This document shows, in pieces, positions 35,401-48,900 of a stretch of DNA of 64,000 nucleotides; the first letter of the stretch is position 1; each line of letters opens with the position of its first letter. The position numbers and the translations under genes are program-made. Location: assembly GCA_036346225.1 (NCBI GenBank), contig JARFIW010001320.1, forward strand, positions 1,054,001-1,118,000, written 5' to 3'. This stretch comes from Platerodrilus igneus (taxonomy: Eukaryota > Arthropoda > Insecta > Coleoptera > Lycidae). Below the pieces are notes generated by a model, which was not told the origin of the DNA, ran no database searches, and saw only the letters and a list, made by a program, of their open reading frames with translations.

Positions 35401-36864
35401 CCAACAGGATTATATTTACGGCTTTTAACTCTCAACGCTTTTAAAATTTTCTCCATCACCATTTATTTAAAGTTGTTTCTGGGCTTTTCCGGAACTCATC
35501 TGTGTATATCTGACCCTTGTTTCGTGGATCCAGACACGTATTTGAACCATTTAATTATTAACACCCCGAAAAATAGCAAAGAAATTCATGCGTCTTTCAC
35601 CAATATACGACAAAACTGCCTACTTTTGTGTATACATTTGTCGTTGTAAATTTTGCTAATTGGTACAGTGATACTAAATTTTATTACTTTGTATCTAAGT
35701 GCACTGAAGTACATTCATGTTAGCACGTAAATAACAAACTATTTTGAATCACTAAAATATACGAGCAAAATTTTAAATTATTTTATCAAACTAAAATGCA
35801 CTGTTTAACATCTTGAATCAAGTCGCGGATGTAAGAGCTTTTAACGCATCGAATAGTAAAAAGTCTAAGAGGCCGAAATTCATATTACCACCTGTATATA
35901 TAGCGAATAGCCGGCACGTCGTTTTTGTCCTCAAAACAGACAATTCTTAAGAATTTCTCATTCTATGTTCCCAGTCCGTCGCTCGCGCGTCGGTTTTTAC
36001 GAATTTTGTACTCGCCCCATTTAAATCTCAGAAATTCTCACACGGCACGCAAACATGTCCGAGAAAAACTAATTAATTTTGTACAGAAATTGTTGTTTCT
36101 ACCTCTGATATTTGCATCCTATTTTCAACCAATTGTGACCCTCGTGGCGTTGCTTAAATCACGCCTTTTACTATATGTGTCTTTGCTTGACACATTTTCT
36201 CTTTCCTTTTCTAACCTGTTCGTATTGGTGCAAATTGATATTCTTTATTATCGATTATATTTTAGTCCATGTGGACTATCTGGGTTAAATAACCCCGTAT
36301 CGCACATTCTCGTGAATATTAAGCCCCGGTTTCTCCAAGATTCCTTGAAACCATTTGTTATCTACACAATTTTCGCCGTACGTGATATTTAAACTACGCA
36401 GGTGTTCAAAATAATATTAATTCTCAGAGCTTTATTTTCTGGTATTATAATCTTGGATTTTCACAGACTTTTATGCTTATTATTAATAATGGTTTAATTA
36501 ACTCCAATTATAATTGACTTCTATCCTTTCATTTTAGTGAATCCTAACTAAATATTAATTATTATCTGTACGCTTTGTCTACTACTTGTTACTTAAAATA
36601 GGGTTAATTAATATAAATTTTGCACGTAATTTCCATTTGTTTCTTTATTAGGAATAATTAAATTACACGCAGAGCTTTTAATACTGTTTCTTTTGATATA
36701 AAGCGTCTTATAAATAATTTAAATTTCTTATTTTTACTGAAACGACCGAATTTATTTATGCTTCATGGTTTTAATAAAGCGTATTATTTAATAAAATTCC
36801 TTATACACGGTGATTAAAATTATTTGATGTGATTATTTAATTTTCTACCCTGGTCTAAATATGA

Positions 36865-36906
<42 letters not shown>

Positions 36907-39900
36907 CTATGATAATAGGGTAGTTTAGGGGTAAGTTAAGTCATGAGGATCGTATAATAAATGTAAACAACTTCCACTTTATGAAAAGCACATAATTCCA
37001 GAAATTAGTAAAACGGTCACTCTACATACTGTTAATTGAGAGGACACTGAATATAAAATACACGGGATTAAATGCATGAGAACACAAAGATGTCTAAGTG
37101 TAGTTTACAAGTAAAGATAAGATTTTTAAACGCAACAAATTGCATCAAAATTAAATCACCGGGAAGCATAGATAAATTGGCATTGCAAATATTTAACAGT
37201 TGCGTCGAGAATATCATCGTACACGCATTCTAAATAATTTATTATTAGAAAATCGTTACGTGACTGGAAGAAATCACATTTGTTCAAAAATCCAATATTC
37301 TGTAGAAATAAACATGTACTAGGCAATTCAATTTAGACGATAAAATTTAACAAATATCCGAATACATGAGTTAATAAAAGTCAAAAGTTGGAAATTATAG
37401 AAAAATACTACGATATACGAAAGGCGTACGTGACAAACAAGGCATACATTGAAAGATTTAAACTAAATAATTGGTGAAAATTCCAAGGAATGCGAGATAA
37501 GGTAGAAGTATCGCCCTAGAACGTCAACAAGCCAATGAAATCAATTGGAGGTTGTTACGCTTAAAAACGTTCAAAAATACATCGCGCAAGCGCGGAATAA
37601 GCGACGCCACGGCAGGTGGTAGCTCCAAGCTTTACACAGGCTTTAGGGCGGCCATCTGACAATGACGTCACCAATTCACAAATTTAATACGCCATTATCG
37701 GAAAATATAAATCTAAGACAATAGTTTATATCAGCGAACAAATTAAACAATGGAGTACTTACATAAGAAATCCGAACGTCCTGCGGGGTTGAGTTAAAGT
37801 TGGCTTCTATTGAAGTCCATCAGGGCTACTGATGGCCCTTTTAAGGCAATTAACGGAGGGTACGCCTGACGTTCATTCAAATGGCTCCGACGGGATCTCA
37901 GGGCTCCACTCCGGAGTAATTAAAGATGGTGCTCCGTGCGTGGAATGGCGGTCCGGCCAACGGCTACAATTTATCACCTACCTATGTAGGGAATGGACAA
38001 GGAAACCAGGTATAAGGGCGACAAACAGATAAGCAAGCAATGAAATCTACATAGATAAAGATAAGGCACGATGCGATACCTGACCCAACCGCTCTTCACC
38101 CAGGTCCCAGGAAAAAAGCCACGTTACAGCGAGCACAGGAAAAACCTCACCCCTCTGTCCTTTAACGCGTCCGCGCGAAATTATTCGTCCAACCCACTTT
38201 TGACGTAACGGAAATACGCGCACCGAGTTTTTTGAATTTATGGCGCGAAACTTCCGCACATCAAAATTAAACTAAAACAATGTTTAGTGCCAATTTATTG
38301 GCACGTAACAAGGTAGGGCTTATATATACAATAGTGACGAAGCGACAAGTTAGTCTATATTCAAGCTGAGCAACGACTATGTTCAAAAGTGTTAAAAGAT
38401 TACTCAACCAGTGAATTATAAACCAAAATAAATCAGAATTTAAAGTGCTAGAATTTGTGCAACGAAAATAAGCCGATCTATAAATAGACGTAAGTAATAC
38501 GACTTAATTAAATTTATTTCTAATATTAATAAAACAGGGCTTTTAATTCCGACATGTAATTTGGATTTTAATTTCGACTCTTAATTTGGGCTGTAATTTG
38601 AGACATATTTGATTGAGATGGCTTTAATTTGGGATATTTAAGACGATTTTAATTTGGAACTTTTAACTTCGAACATACTCTAATTTTGGATATAATTTTA
38701 AAAAATGAAAGTATTCTAATTTGGACATATTCCGACTTGGTATGATTTTAATTGGAATCGATTTATGGGAGGCGATTCTTATATGGGTCCGGCATATCAA
38801 TAAGCAAACCGAACACGGAAAGGGGACGCCGATCAAAGACTAGGATGGAACTACAGAACCCATTCCAGGTTAGCAATCTTAATACACTTTATTATTGAAA
38901 ACTGTTTTGATTTAATATTTGTGACATTGTATAATTGTAAGAGTCATCAAAAAGGGTCACTTAAAATTTATGACAATAGAATAGGTATCTCGGAACGTTC
39001 GAAGGTCCCTGAATAAGTAAAAGACATTTTGCTAACTTTCAGAAAAACATAAATCTGGTATATGTAGATATTCTGTACAAAAAGGAAAATTTTGAGTGTT
39101 ATAAATATTATCAATTATTATATTGTGTATTATAGAATTGCTTTATTTGATTCAATAAGATCCATTCAGTAAGCTAGTCGGGGTAAAATCCTAATCTAAC
39201 ATTTCATAACATTGGTGCTTAAAATAATAAAGGAATAATAGGGCATAACACAGCAAATTTATGGCATGCCCAATCGTGGGGCGAATAACACAGCAAATTT
39301 ATGACACCCAACGTAGGGGTTCATTAATCCTAAAATCGATATTACAGCAATTTATACGGCCCAACTCTGGGGTTCGATTGTTCAGGTAATATCACAACAA
39401 TTTATGGTACGTCCAATCGTGGGGCCTATATCACAACAATATAAATTGCCGTGGATCTCCGCTCTAATTTAGTACTCTCTTAAAAAACATTCGACCCCCA
39501 ACGTTGGGCCGTCATAAATTGCTGTGAAACCTTATAAGAATAATCGTACCTCACGAATTGGGCGCCAAAAATTTGACGTGGATCTCCGCTCTGATTTAGT
39601 ACTCTATCAAAAAACATTCGAGCCCCACGTTGGGCGCCAAAAATTGCTGTGGAACTCGGGTAAGATCCTCGCCAACAAAGTATATTCGAAAATTTTATTA
39701 AATATTCAAATTCGAAAATAGAAAGATTTTCAAAAATTAAATAATTCAAAAAAACAATTTCTTACCCGTTTTCATCTCTTACTCTGTTGAATTGCCAATT
39801 TTCTACAACTGCTTCCGGCTAGCTCATTTGGACCTCCTCTTGGATATCTAGATTCATTCTCATATTCTCAATCGTACACACACACGCAATAAAACCACAA

Positions 39901-42900
39901 AATACAACCAACATACAATCTTTTATTTATTACTATTTACAAATGAAATTCAATATTGTCCATATTTCATTGATTACATTACACTTCAGTAAACCGTATT
40001 TTGTAATGTCCTATAATTTTTTTTTAAATTATCAGACTCATAAAATGTACCCGGAGTAAATGGGCCTTGCATAATACCTTCTTTAAAATCCCTTCTTTAT
40101 AATTTATTTTTAACCTAAGTAAACTCTGGAGTATGGTGAACTCATGATAACCCAGTTAATTATGCATACTGTATGCCCTTCTACTTTGCATACTCTTACA
40201 ACAAATTAAAAAACAAAGCCATGCACTCTTCACAAAAATTTCACGTTCTGATGGAACGTTAAAAAGCTTTATAGACACCTTCAAATTTCTAGTTAAATAC
40301 CATAATAAAGTTATTTACACTTATTATGTTCAATACGCAAATAATCCACGACACCTTCAAAATCACTCTCATACGTCACCAAATATTCACAGTTTATAAG
40401 AATCACAATTTTAAATCGTTACCTGGAAATTTCTAGCCGATCTCCGCTCCGTGGACGATGCCATGTATTTCTTCTATCTGGTCTGCAGGCCGTTTCTCGC
40501 TGTTACTAGACGAACTCCATCTAAGTTGAACTGCTAACGCTGCCTTCACGGTGTAACCAAATTCCAAATTCCATTTCAATTATACGTCTTTCACAATTAT
40601 TGACTGTAATCTACGTCACTTAACGTCCCGACACGAGTTGGTTAAAAATTATAGGTAATACCTCAATTAAAAAATGTAATCTCGGCACACTAACCGCGTA
40701 CTAATTAAGAGGCTACCACCATGCAATATAATTTAAATGATTTTATGATACTTACAACTCGTGATACTTTCATACGTCGTTTGGAGCGATCGAAATATTA
40801 AGTGCCTCAATTATGTTTCCGTAAAATATTTATACTTTTAGACGGGCCCTCCTGGCCACATTTATCCAAAATCCCCTGTTAACAACAACACATTCTTACA
40901 ATTTTGCACTCAACCAATATTTAATTCCGCGAATTTCTGCACGTCGTTATAATATTTTCGGAAAACTACGCTACACTATCCTCGTGTCTGTTTCAAGTCA
41001 AACTAACCATATCAATCAATCGTAGACCTACTGACGTTTCAGAAATCCCGCCTATACAACCGTTGTCCCATGCTTATGCATTTTCTACGTCTCTTTCTAA
41101 CCTTGCTTGAGTGGTAGAAAATCGATATTCCTGTTTGTTTGCTGTCTACCCCACGTGGACTTCTTACGTGATTCAAATAACCCCTCGTTAGTATTTACTA
41201 CGAACACATGCGACCGTTTATAATATACGTAAAATCTTCATGTTTATCTACACAAAATTATAGGAACTTGACATTTCCAAACCACGCAGGTGTTCAATCG
41301 TAACGAACGTTTTAACTAGCAATTCTAAGAGTTGGATTTCACCGTATTTCAACCTTACTGATATATTTGTTTGTTAGCAACGTGTTTCGCCTTGGTATCA
41401 TTGGCCTTTACACGCTTTTATGCATATTATACGCAACTAACTGTTCAATTAAATTCAATTAAATTAATAAATTAATGGCATTGGCTTCTAACATTTTATT
41501 TCTTTTGCAAAGCTATTAAATTTTAATTAGTATTTGTACAATTTGATTAATACTCGTTACTTAAAAATGAACTAACTGGAATAAATTTCCGTCGTAATTT
41601 CTGGTTGTTCCTTTATACAGGGTGTTTTGAAATTGCTTCGTTTATATTTATTTTCAATCTTTTAAAACCACTATAATATATATATATATATATTGCTGTG
41701 ATAAGGGGTTGTTTAAGGGTGTATTTTATAGCAAAGGTCGTGCAGGAATTAAAAATCATAATAGGAAGCAGAAAACTGCATTAATTTAATAGAAAATTGA
41801 GAAATGGAGATAGTTTGTAAATAGTAAGCAGTCAACACCCTGTATATAAAGTATAAGTAGTTTTAAGCGACGCAAATAGACACACGAAGACGCATTGTTA
41901 GCGTAGAAATAAGGAATACATGCATTAAGTAGATAACAAATATTTAACACCCTGTAGATAAAGTTTTAGTTAATTTAGGTAATGCAAATAACGATATTTT
42001 TCAGTGGAAGCACGCGTATTTATAAGTAAGCATGATAAAGGTAATTAAACACGCATTCAAAAAAATTCCAAGCAGTTATGATAATATGGAGATAAGAAAT
42101 AAAGCCTCAAGAAGCATAGCGTGAGTGCGTACAAATAATTAACAATTTTGATAAAGAAAGGTGATAAAAATTGCGTAAATAACAAACATGTATGAAAATT
42201 GAAAGTCGAATTGTATCAGTTGTTTGTGTACAACATGGAAAAGCGAGTATATTTCTCAAAACACCGCATGTCTGATAACGAGGCAGCTGCGAGCAAGCAA
42301 CAATTACTTGAAGGCAGAGAATGTTACATCAGAAACTACTTTAAATGCAAAGACTTGATTGGTTAAAATTAGCGACGGGCTTGTACGCTATGCCCACTGA
42401 CGGAGTAGGAGATCAATCATATATTAACAGCGACAATGATAACGAACTCAGTTTTTAACTCAACAAAGGCCGAGGTGCGCCACTTTGAACCTAAGTGTAA
42501 CACGTAAGAATAATTTTAAAGTGAAAATTGTTTAAGTGCGACGAAGATGAAAATTACGATTGCCGATTAAACGTCTTCAAGTCCGAGGAGAACAAATGAT
42601 ATTCTGAGGCCGGTGAGAATAAATTACATGTTCGAGAATGAATAAACTTCGAGTCAGGGGAGAATAAATGGTATTCTGAGTCCGGGGAGAATAGATGGTA
42701 TTCTAGGTCTGGGAAGATTGATGAGAATAAATTCTGAGTCTGGTGAGAAGAAGTAATAAGTCTAAATGAGACGACAATAATTTGGGGTGCATAAGTCTAA
42801 GTTTAATAATGGTAGTCCAGAGGGGGATGACAATAATTTAAATGCAATGATTCATGCGTGTGGATAGACAATATTTTGAATGGGTATATAATAATTCTGA

Positions 42901-45900
42901 ATTAGTGGAGAATAATTTTGATCCAAATGGATGGTATAATGCATGGAAAATATTAATTGATAATGGATGCGTCGATTGCGAGAAGGAAATAGCAAACAAA
43001 AAAGACCAAGTTAGATTTTTAGTTTTAAGACATTAATTTTCTATTTGAATTTAAATATTGAATATTGAATTTGCTTATTTAATATAAATTAATGTGACAA
43101 AGTCAACAAAACAACGAACTTGCATACGCAGAAAGTGCGTTATATGATAAAGGGATTTTGAACGTTCCAGGCTTCTTTTTATAAAAACAATAGGTTTTAT
43201 GGTGACTTTAGATTGATTAAATAGCATATGATTTTGAGATAAATGAGATTTACAACATTAATTAATTGAAAAGTGTATTTTAAATAATTTACAAAACCTG
43301 TACATAATATTTGTTTTCATTATATGGAATTGAATTAACTTCATTTTATAATTCAAAATAAACGCTAGTCGAGGTGAAAAGATAAATTATGGGAGTGTAA
43401 TTTGATAAATTAATCAGAGAGGAGGTGTCAAGTAGAATACGCCATTGATATCAAAGAAGGCGTTATCATATCAAATTTTGTTATTGGTCGACACCAGGTC
43501 GATACACGATAAAATCCTGTTAGTTCCTGGAGGGAGTTCATAGCATAAATATTTGACAGCCCAACGTCGGGGCTCGATAATTCCAGTTCCTGTTTATGCA
43601 TAGCAATATATATATATATATATATATGTATAATTAAATAGAATCATTAAAACTTAAGTTAGATGCAACAATGAATAATTGAAGGACAGATTACAAAAGG
43701 TTAACGGATGTTCATAAATCAGACCTGAGAACGGATGTGAATACTTTGTATTCCAGACGTAACACGACACTGCAGGTGCAGGTCACAATAAATTGTAAGA
43801 AACTTACTGTTAGTATTAAGAATACTAAGAAGTAATACTTTGTATTGTTTAAAGAAAATAGCAGACATGAGCTCTGTAGTTCCCCCAAGCAATGTGAGGG
43901 GCAGTAATAGCATAAATACCCTCAGAATCCCAAGATGGCCAGTTAGTCTCGAGCTTCACAACTTTAACATTGTTGATTGCTCAAGCTCTCAATTTTGTTT
44001 AATTAACTTAATTATTGAAAACTAACTTTGATTATAAAACGTTAATGAATATAACGCAACCAATTGTTAATTTCCATTGTAATTTCTGTTTTAATAAAAA
44101 TTTGTTAAGAGTTTTTGAGAGAAGCCTTTTTAAATAGCCGCTCCAAGAGGCCCAAAATCTAACTGGCGCAGTCGGTAGGATTCCAGAAGGGCACTAGCGA
44201 ATCTAAAATTGAGGAAACTGGTGGTCTTGAATTTTTATTCTTCATCTGGAAGAACAAACAAAAAAGCCCAAGGAATGAAAGCTGATGGAATTGGCAATTA
44301 AAATTATGTAAGTTCATTTATCCTATCCAGTTTCAATTATTGATATTAGCTAGAACAGCAACGAATGAATTTATATACTCATTTTTTGCACAATTTATTA
44401 TTACATTTTGTCGCAATTTATTAACGAAAAAAATTTACTCGGCAAACTCATTTTAACGAAACAGGATTAACTGGGGATGTAGTAGTTATAGCACGCGGTT
44501 CTGGAGGTAGTGGTGGTTGTTGTGTTTTAGGAAACTTAGAACGCGTTACAGAAGGAACCATTTTGTTTTTAGTATCGATTATAGGAGAACCAAGGATAGA
44601 AATAGAAACAACATTGACTGTCAGATTGTCGACGTTAGATAAAGGAACAGTATTGGCTGTAGGAGTATCAACCTTAGGAAAAGTAGCACAATTCTATAAC
44701 ACTTCAGCAACATTAAATAAAGGAACATAATTAGGTAGAACTTCGTCAGCGTTAGAAAACATCAAAATCAGGTAGAATTTCATAAACCTTAGATAAAGGA
44801 ACATAATCAAGTAGAATTTTGTTAGCATTAGATAAAGAAGCACAATCAGTAAGAACTTCGTCAACATTATGAGTATGAGCAAGTAACGTTTCATCAAGGT
44901 CCGATAAAGAAGTAGAATCAAGTAAGACTACATCAATGTTAGACAAAGGAGTAGGAACAGGCAAAACTTCAGCCACAATAGGAACTGCTTTCCCGACAAC
45001 AGCAGCAACAGACATTAACGATATCGGTTCACTAATTTCAACAGGACCATCTCTGAAATTATTAGAAGTTATTGTTACTTCAGGTATATCTGCCATTGCA
45101 GACTCGACAGGAATCATTCAAGAAAGGAGGAACAAACTCTTGAGTAGCTATTTGTAAGTCACCAATTTGAAGAATAGGCTCCAAGGATGGAGAAGACATA
45201 GGCTGAAATGGAAGTGAAAACGTAGGATCTTTTTGATCGTGGCTTGAGTCGCAAAGAACAGAAAAAATTTGGTTCTTATTGGTAGAGGTTCGGTAAGTAG
45301 GGGCGTGATAACCGTAGAAGTCAATATTGTAGTTCGAAGATTTATATGGCTAAAAAGGATATGATGTGATGGTAGTAGGGCGAGCAGGAGAATGTAGTTT
45401 GAAGTCGTCTTTGTCGAAGCAGGGCTTGCTTTGGTAATTGTAAGGATGACCGGGTGGAAGTACAGAAAAGAAAGTAGAATCAGAAGCAGAAGAAATTTGG
45501 TTGTTATTAGTAGTAGAATGACAGTTCGGACAGTTGCGGCGAGAAACTCCCAATGGAGTACTTAAGAGCGAGTACAACGTGTCGAAACATTACCAGGTTT
45601 ATCGCAATTAAAGCATATGACCTGACGAGTAGAAGTAGAACTAGGAATGAGAACAGTGGAAAGTACAGAAGAAGTATTTGATCTACCCGCAGGCGTAGGA
45701 GAAATCTTAACAATTCGGTCATGTAAAGTAAAAATATTTTTCTCAATTGTAGCAGACTTATAAACAAGGTCCGGATCAGCGGTAGAAGTAGGTTGGTCTT
45801 GACTATGTGATACGAAATTATCGGCCAGAATCTTTTCCGGTTCTAACTTCAAACATTCGTTCTTTAACTCTTGTAAGGAACGGACGGTAGGCAAATGGAT

Positions 45901-48900
45901 TCTATAAAATGGAGCAAGGTTACGAAGCCAAATGGACAATTGATCCTCCTCATTTAAGGAACCATTCCAATGAAACAAGGCCGTAATACACGTGAAATAG
46001 TTAGTAATGCTTTCTGACGAACTCTGCTGTTTATTACAGATACTATTAAACACTCTTATCTCACAATTAGTCATTTTGAGTACGAATAACAAAAAAATGG
46101 TAAAAAGTAATTAAATGAATGCTAACCGTACCTCGATAAAAGCTCAAAAAAGAATTATTGCGAATACAGTACAATTTATTAAGATTTAAATAAATGAAAC
46201 AATTTCAGCAAAGTCTGAGCCTAGAGTATAATTAAAACACAAGTTTATGTACAGCTTATTACAGTAATTATTACGGAGACGATTTATTCAAACCTTGAGT
46301 CTCATCACATTTTATAATTAAACACTTTCAGTGCAACAAATTAAAGAAAGTGTGTAATTATAGAAGCATTTCATGTACTTTATTATTGAAACGATTTACT
46401 CAGCGAAAGTCCGAAACAAAAGCGTGTAATTATAACACAGTTCTTATACAATTTATTACAGGAAACTATTACTGAAATAAAATTATTTTGCATCAATTTG
46501 CAAGCTCAACAAAAAGTTATAATTATACACTTAACGCAACAGTAACTGCCGAGATAATTAATCAGCAAAACTCTTCAATGTAATTATAGCATTAGATAAT
46601 TACATATGAAATAAACGTAAAAGATGAGTGATTCTTTAAATAACTAAATACCAACTTCAATACAATCTTAACATAATACAAACTCGATTGAAAAATAATT
46701 ATAGAACTAATTTATATAAAAACAATGAACATGGAGAATATGCGGTTGTATCTCGACTCAATCCCGGTATACGACGGAAACCAAGCAATACTAGGAATCT
46801 TTATTACCGCGTGTGAGACATTTTTAAAATCCTTTTACAAAAAAGGCGACATTGACCGCAACGTCATGCTTTACGCCTGATTCTCAGCAAATTAACTGGA
46901 AAAGCATTGACACTAATTGCAAGCCACGAAATTGTACACCGCGATCTCTTTATAGTGCAAAACCAATTTCTACTAACTGGTATAACAGAAATTAATTAAG
47001 AGAGTTACGACCTCGACATAATTAGAGAAGCCCGTACACTCACGACTAATAAGTGATATGGTTAATAAGAGACTGTTTAAGAACGACTGGCCGTGGACAA
47101 TTGTTAAAGAACGGCTATCGTTTCTGTTATACCTCCAGACAGGTAAGAGCGGCGATATTATGCTGCACGTGCTAAACGTTATAGTTTTGTTTGTTAAATA
47201 GAATGGATATAGAATTTAATGATACAGGAAACCTGCATTTTAGAACGAAATTATTTAATAATAAATTTTTACGGTCTTTAAAATATAAAAGAATGTATAT
47301 GAAACAGAGGTGATTATAAATCACGTTCGCGGCTAAGGTATTGACCTCTGTCTATCCTGTCGACCTGTTTAATAACAAACAGCCATGTTCCAGAATGTGT
47401 TAAACTTTTTCTTTATCTCTTCAAAATATTTTGCAACCCATCTTAAACGTGAGGGATTTAGATCACACCTGTTGTGGGTAAATCAGTGCGAAATATGCCA
47501 TGCGATGTATTACGCGTTAAGTGAACTAATCCGTAATATGCCCATGTGGTTTGTTACCCATTGGGCGCGTCTCCAGGTGGCAGATAGGAGAAATCCCAGG
47601 ATGTATGGCCAAGGGATTGGCTATCTACTCTGGGAAGAATCGTAATAAGCTAATCTCTTTCAGTGACCCAGTAACGTGAGTGGCATAAGGCGTACAACAT
47701 GGTGGAGAGCAAGAAACTGTGCTGATGAGGAATAAAATCCGCTCCCTAGCCAAGTGAAAACGATCCCGCGGACTAAACCCCTCAACACAAGCTGTAGTTT
47801 CGTGATTAATGGGCCTGCATTGAGGTGAACAAAGCCGATGGGGCAATTCTGCAACACCGTCATACCGTGCCGTCCCATGGGCAAGAGGGTGTGGAGGTCT
47901 TGGCTTAACCGCCCGGACCAAGAGAAAACAACCTTGTTAAAAATTCCCAACTCCCGTGGTGTATAACCGAGCGCCTTTCTAGTTGCCGCTTGAAGCGAGC
48001 GGACGTGTTTTTGCCGAGCTCCCGCTTCAGCAATAACAGTAAGTTTTTATCTAGGGTTTTATTATTTATTGTTGAATTATTTTATTTAAAGCTTTGCTTT
48101 TTATTGTGTTTTATTTTTATAATTGTGTGCCATCAAATTTTAAATACAGGGCAGTAAAATAAAAATTTTAAAACAGAATTTAAACTAAATAAATCGCGTT
48201 CTCTTTGTAATTTAAACCAAATCCGCGTTTTAAAATAAAATAAATAAATTTTGGGTTAATAAAACAAAGCTCTACTAAACTAATATTTAAAAATAATTTC
48301 GAAATAACTTAAAAAGGCATTTTTAATAATAAATTTAAAAATAAAAACCGCGTAAATCGAGTAAAACAACCAAAAAGTGTATGAATTTTTTATAGTGCGC
48401 GTATAATCAAATAATAACCAAAAAACAAAAACCTAAGCCTTTTTAAATCAAATAAATATCTCAAAAACTGTAAATTTTAAAACAATTTAATATAAATTTT
48501 CCGTAATTTAAGTACACGCGTACTTAAAAGTTCCTTTAATATCGATTTTTAGTGTAATTAAGCGGTGTAACAGTTACAAGTTGTGCTAGTTACCAAGCGA
48601 TTAAGTGAAAGGTCGTTTTCGGTAACCGCATTCCGATTGCACTCGACCTTATTTTCTTAATTACACGTTTAAAAATAAAGTGTTGTTGTTTATAAATTAG
48701 ATATTTTAATATTTTGAAGTAATTAGTTTATTTAAATTTGATTTGGTGGTTTTAAAAATTTAAAATAAATAAATAGTGTTCTTCGCGGTACATTTTGAAT
48801 CGAATTGCGTTAGGAATTTATTTGATTCTAGTTGTTATTTTGACGCTTAGTGCTTGTTGTATCTTTGTTAAAAATTTAATATTTAATTGGGCGGTTCGAA

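Larger units (their letters stand above)
36905..39436 (+). repeat. LTR-like unit U3 with GTTAC-element D inside
   Basis: Begins TTGCTATGATAA like U5 and holds GTTAC-element D (37554-38309) directly before its TATATATA box (38321-38328). A degenerate TTTAATTTGGxxT tandem stretch lies at 38580-38760, and four plus-strand PBS modules lie at 39248-39428. Minus the inserted element it matches the spacing of U5. Confidence 0.68.
32373..43629. repeat. Alternating array of five LTR-like units (U1 to U5)
   Basis: Units alternate in orientation: U1 + (32411-34706), U2 - (34731-36865), U3 + (36905-39436), U4 - (39437-41675), U5 + (41694-43605). Their 5' ends meet (TA)n tracts. Their 3' ends meet at palindromic junctions CACAGCAA/TTGCTGTG or at tRNA-Lys PBS modules. 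Each has a TATA box about 0.7-1.0 kb from its 5' end and about 1.1-1.4 kb of following sequence. U1 and U2 are clear inverted copies. U3 and U5 share 5' ends. U4 matches U2 near AAACCACGCAGGTGTTCAA. Confidence 0.75.
43657..47060 (+). mobile_element. Second errantivirus-like gypsy element, 5' part
   Basis: A single LTR (43657-44164), a tRNA-Ser PBS (44164-44182), a leader related to the one next to 11550, and a gag start at 46731. A reverse-strand gag-like segment (about 44447-46130) interrupts the leader. No pol and no second LTR were found, so it is 3' truncated or a partial copy. Confidence 0.75.

Noticed and set aside
35368..36392. Open stretches of 93 and 155 codons
   Set aside because: They lie inside U2 in antisense to its orientation, show no domain, and the matching part of U1 does not keep the frame.
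39618..39640. Possible tRNA-Lys gene end
   Set aside because: Only the 3' T-arm and acceptor part with CCA is present; genomic tRNA genes lack an encoded CCA and would show the 5' half. It is a PBS complement.
42854..43036. 60-codon ORF in U5
   Set aside because: Looks protein-like in composition but has no domain, no counterpart in U3 or U1, and lies in a non-coding repeat.
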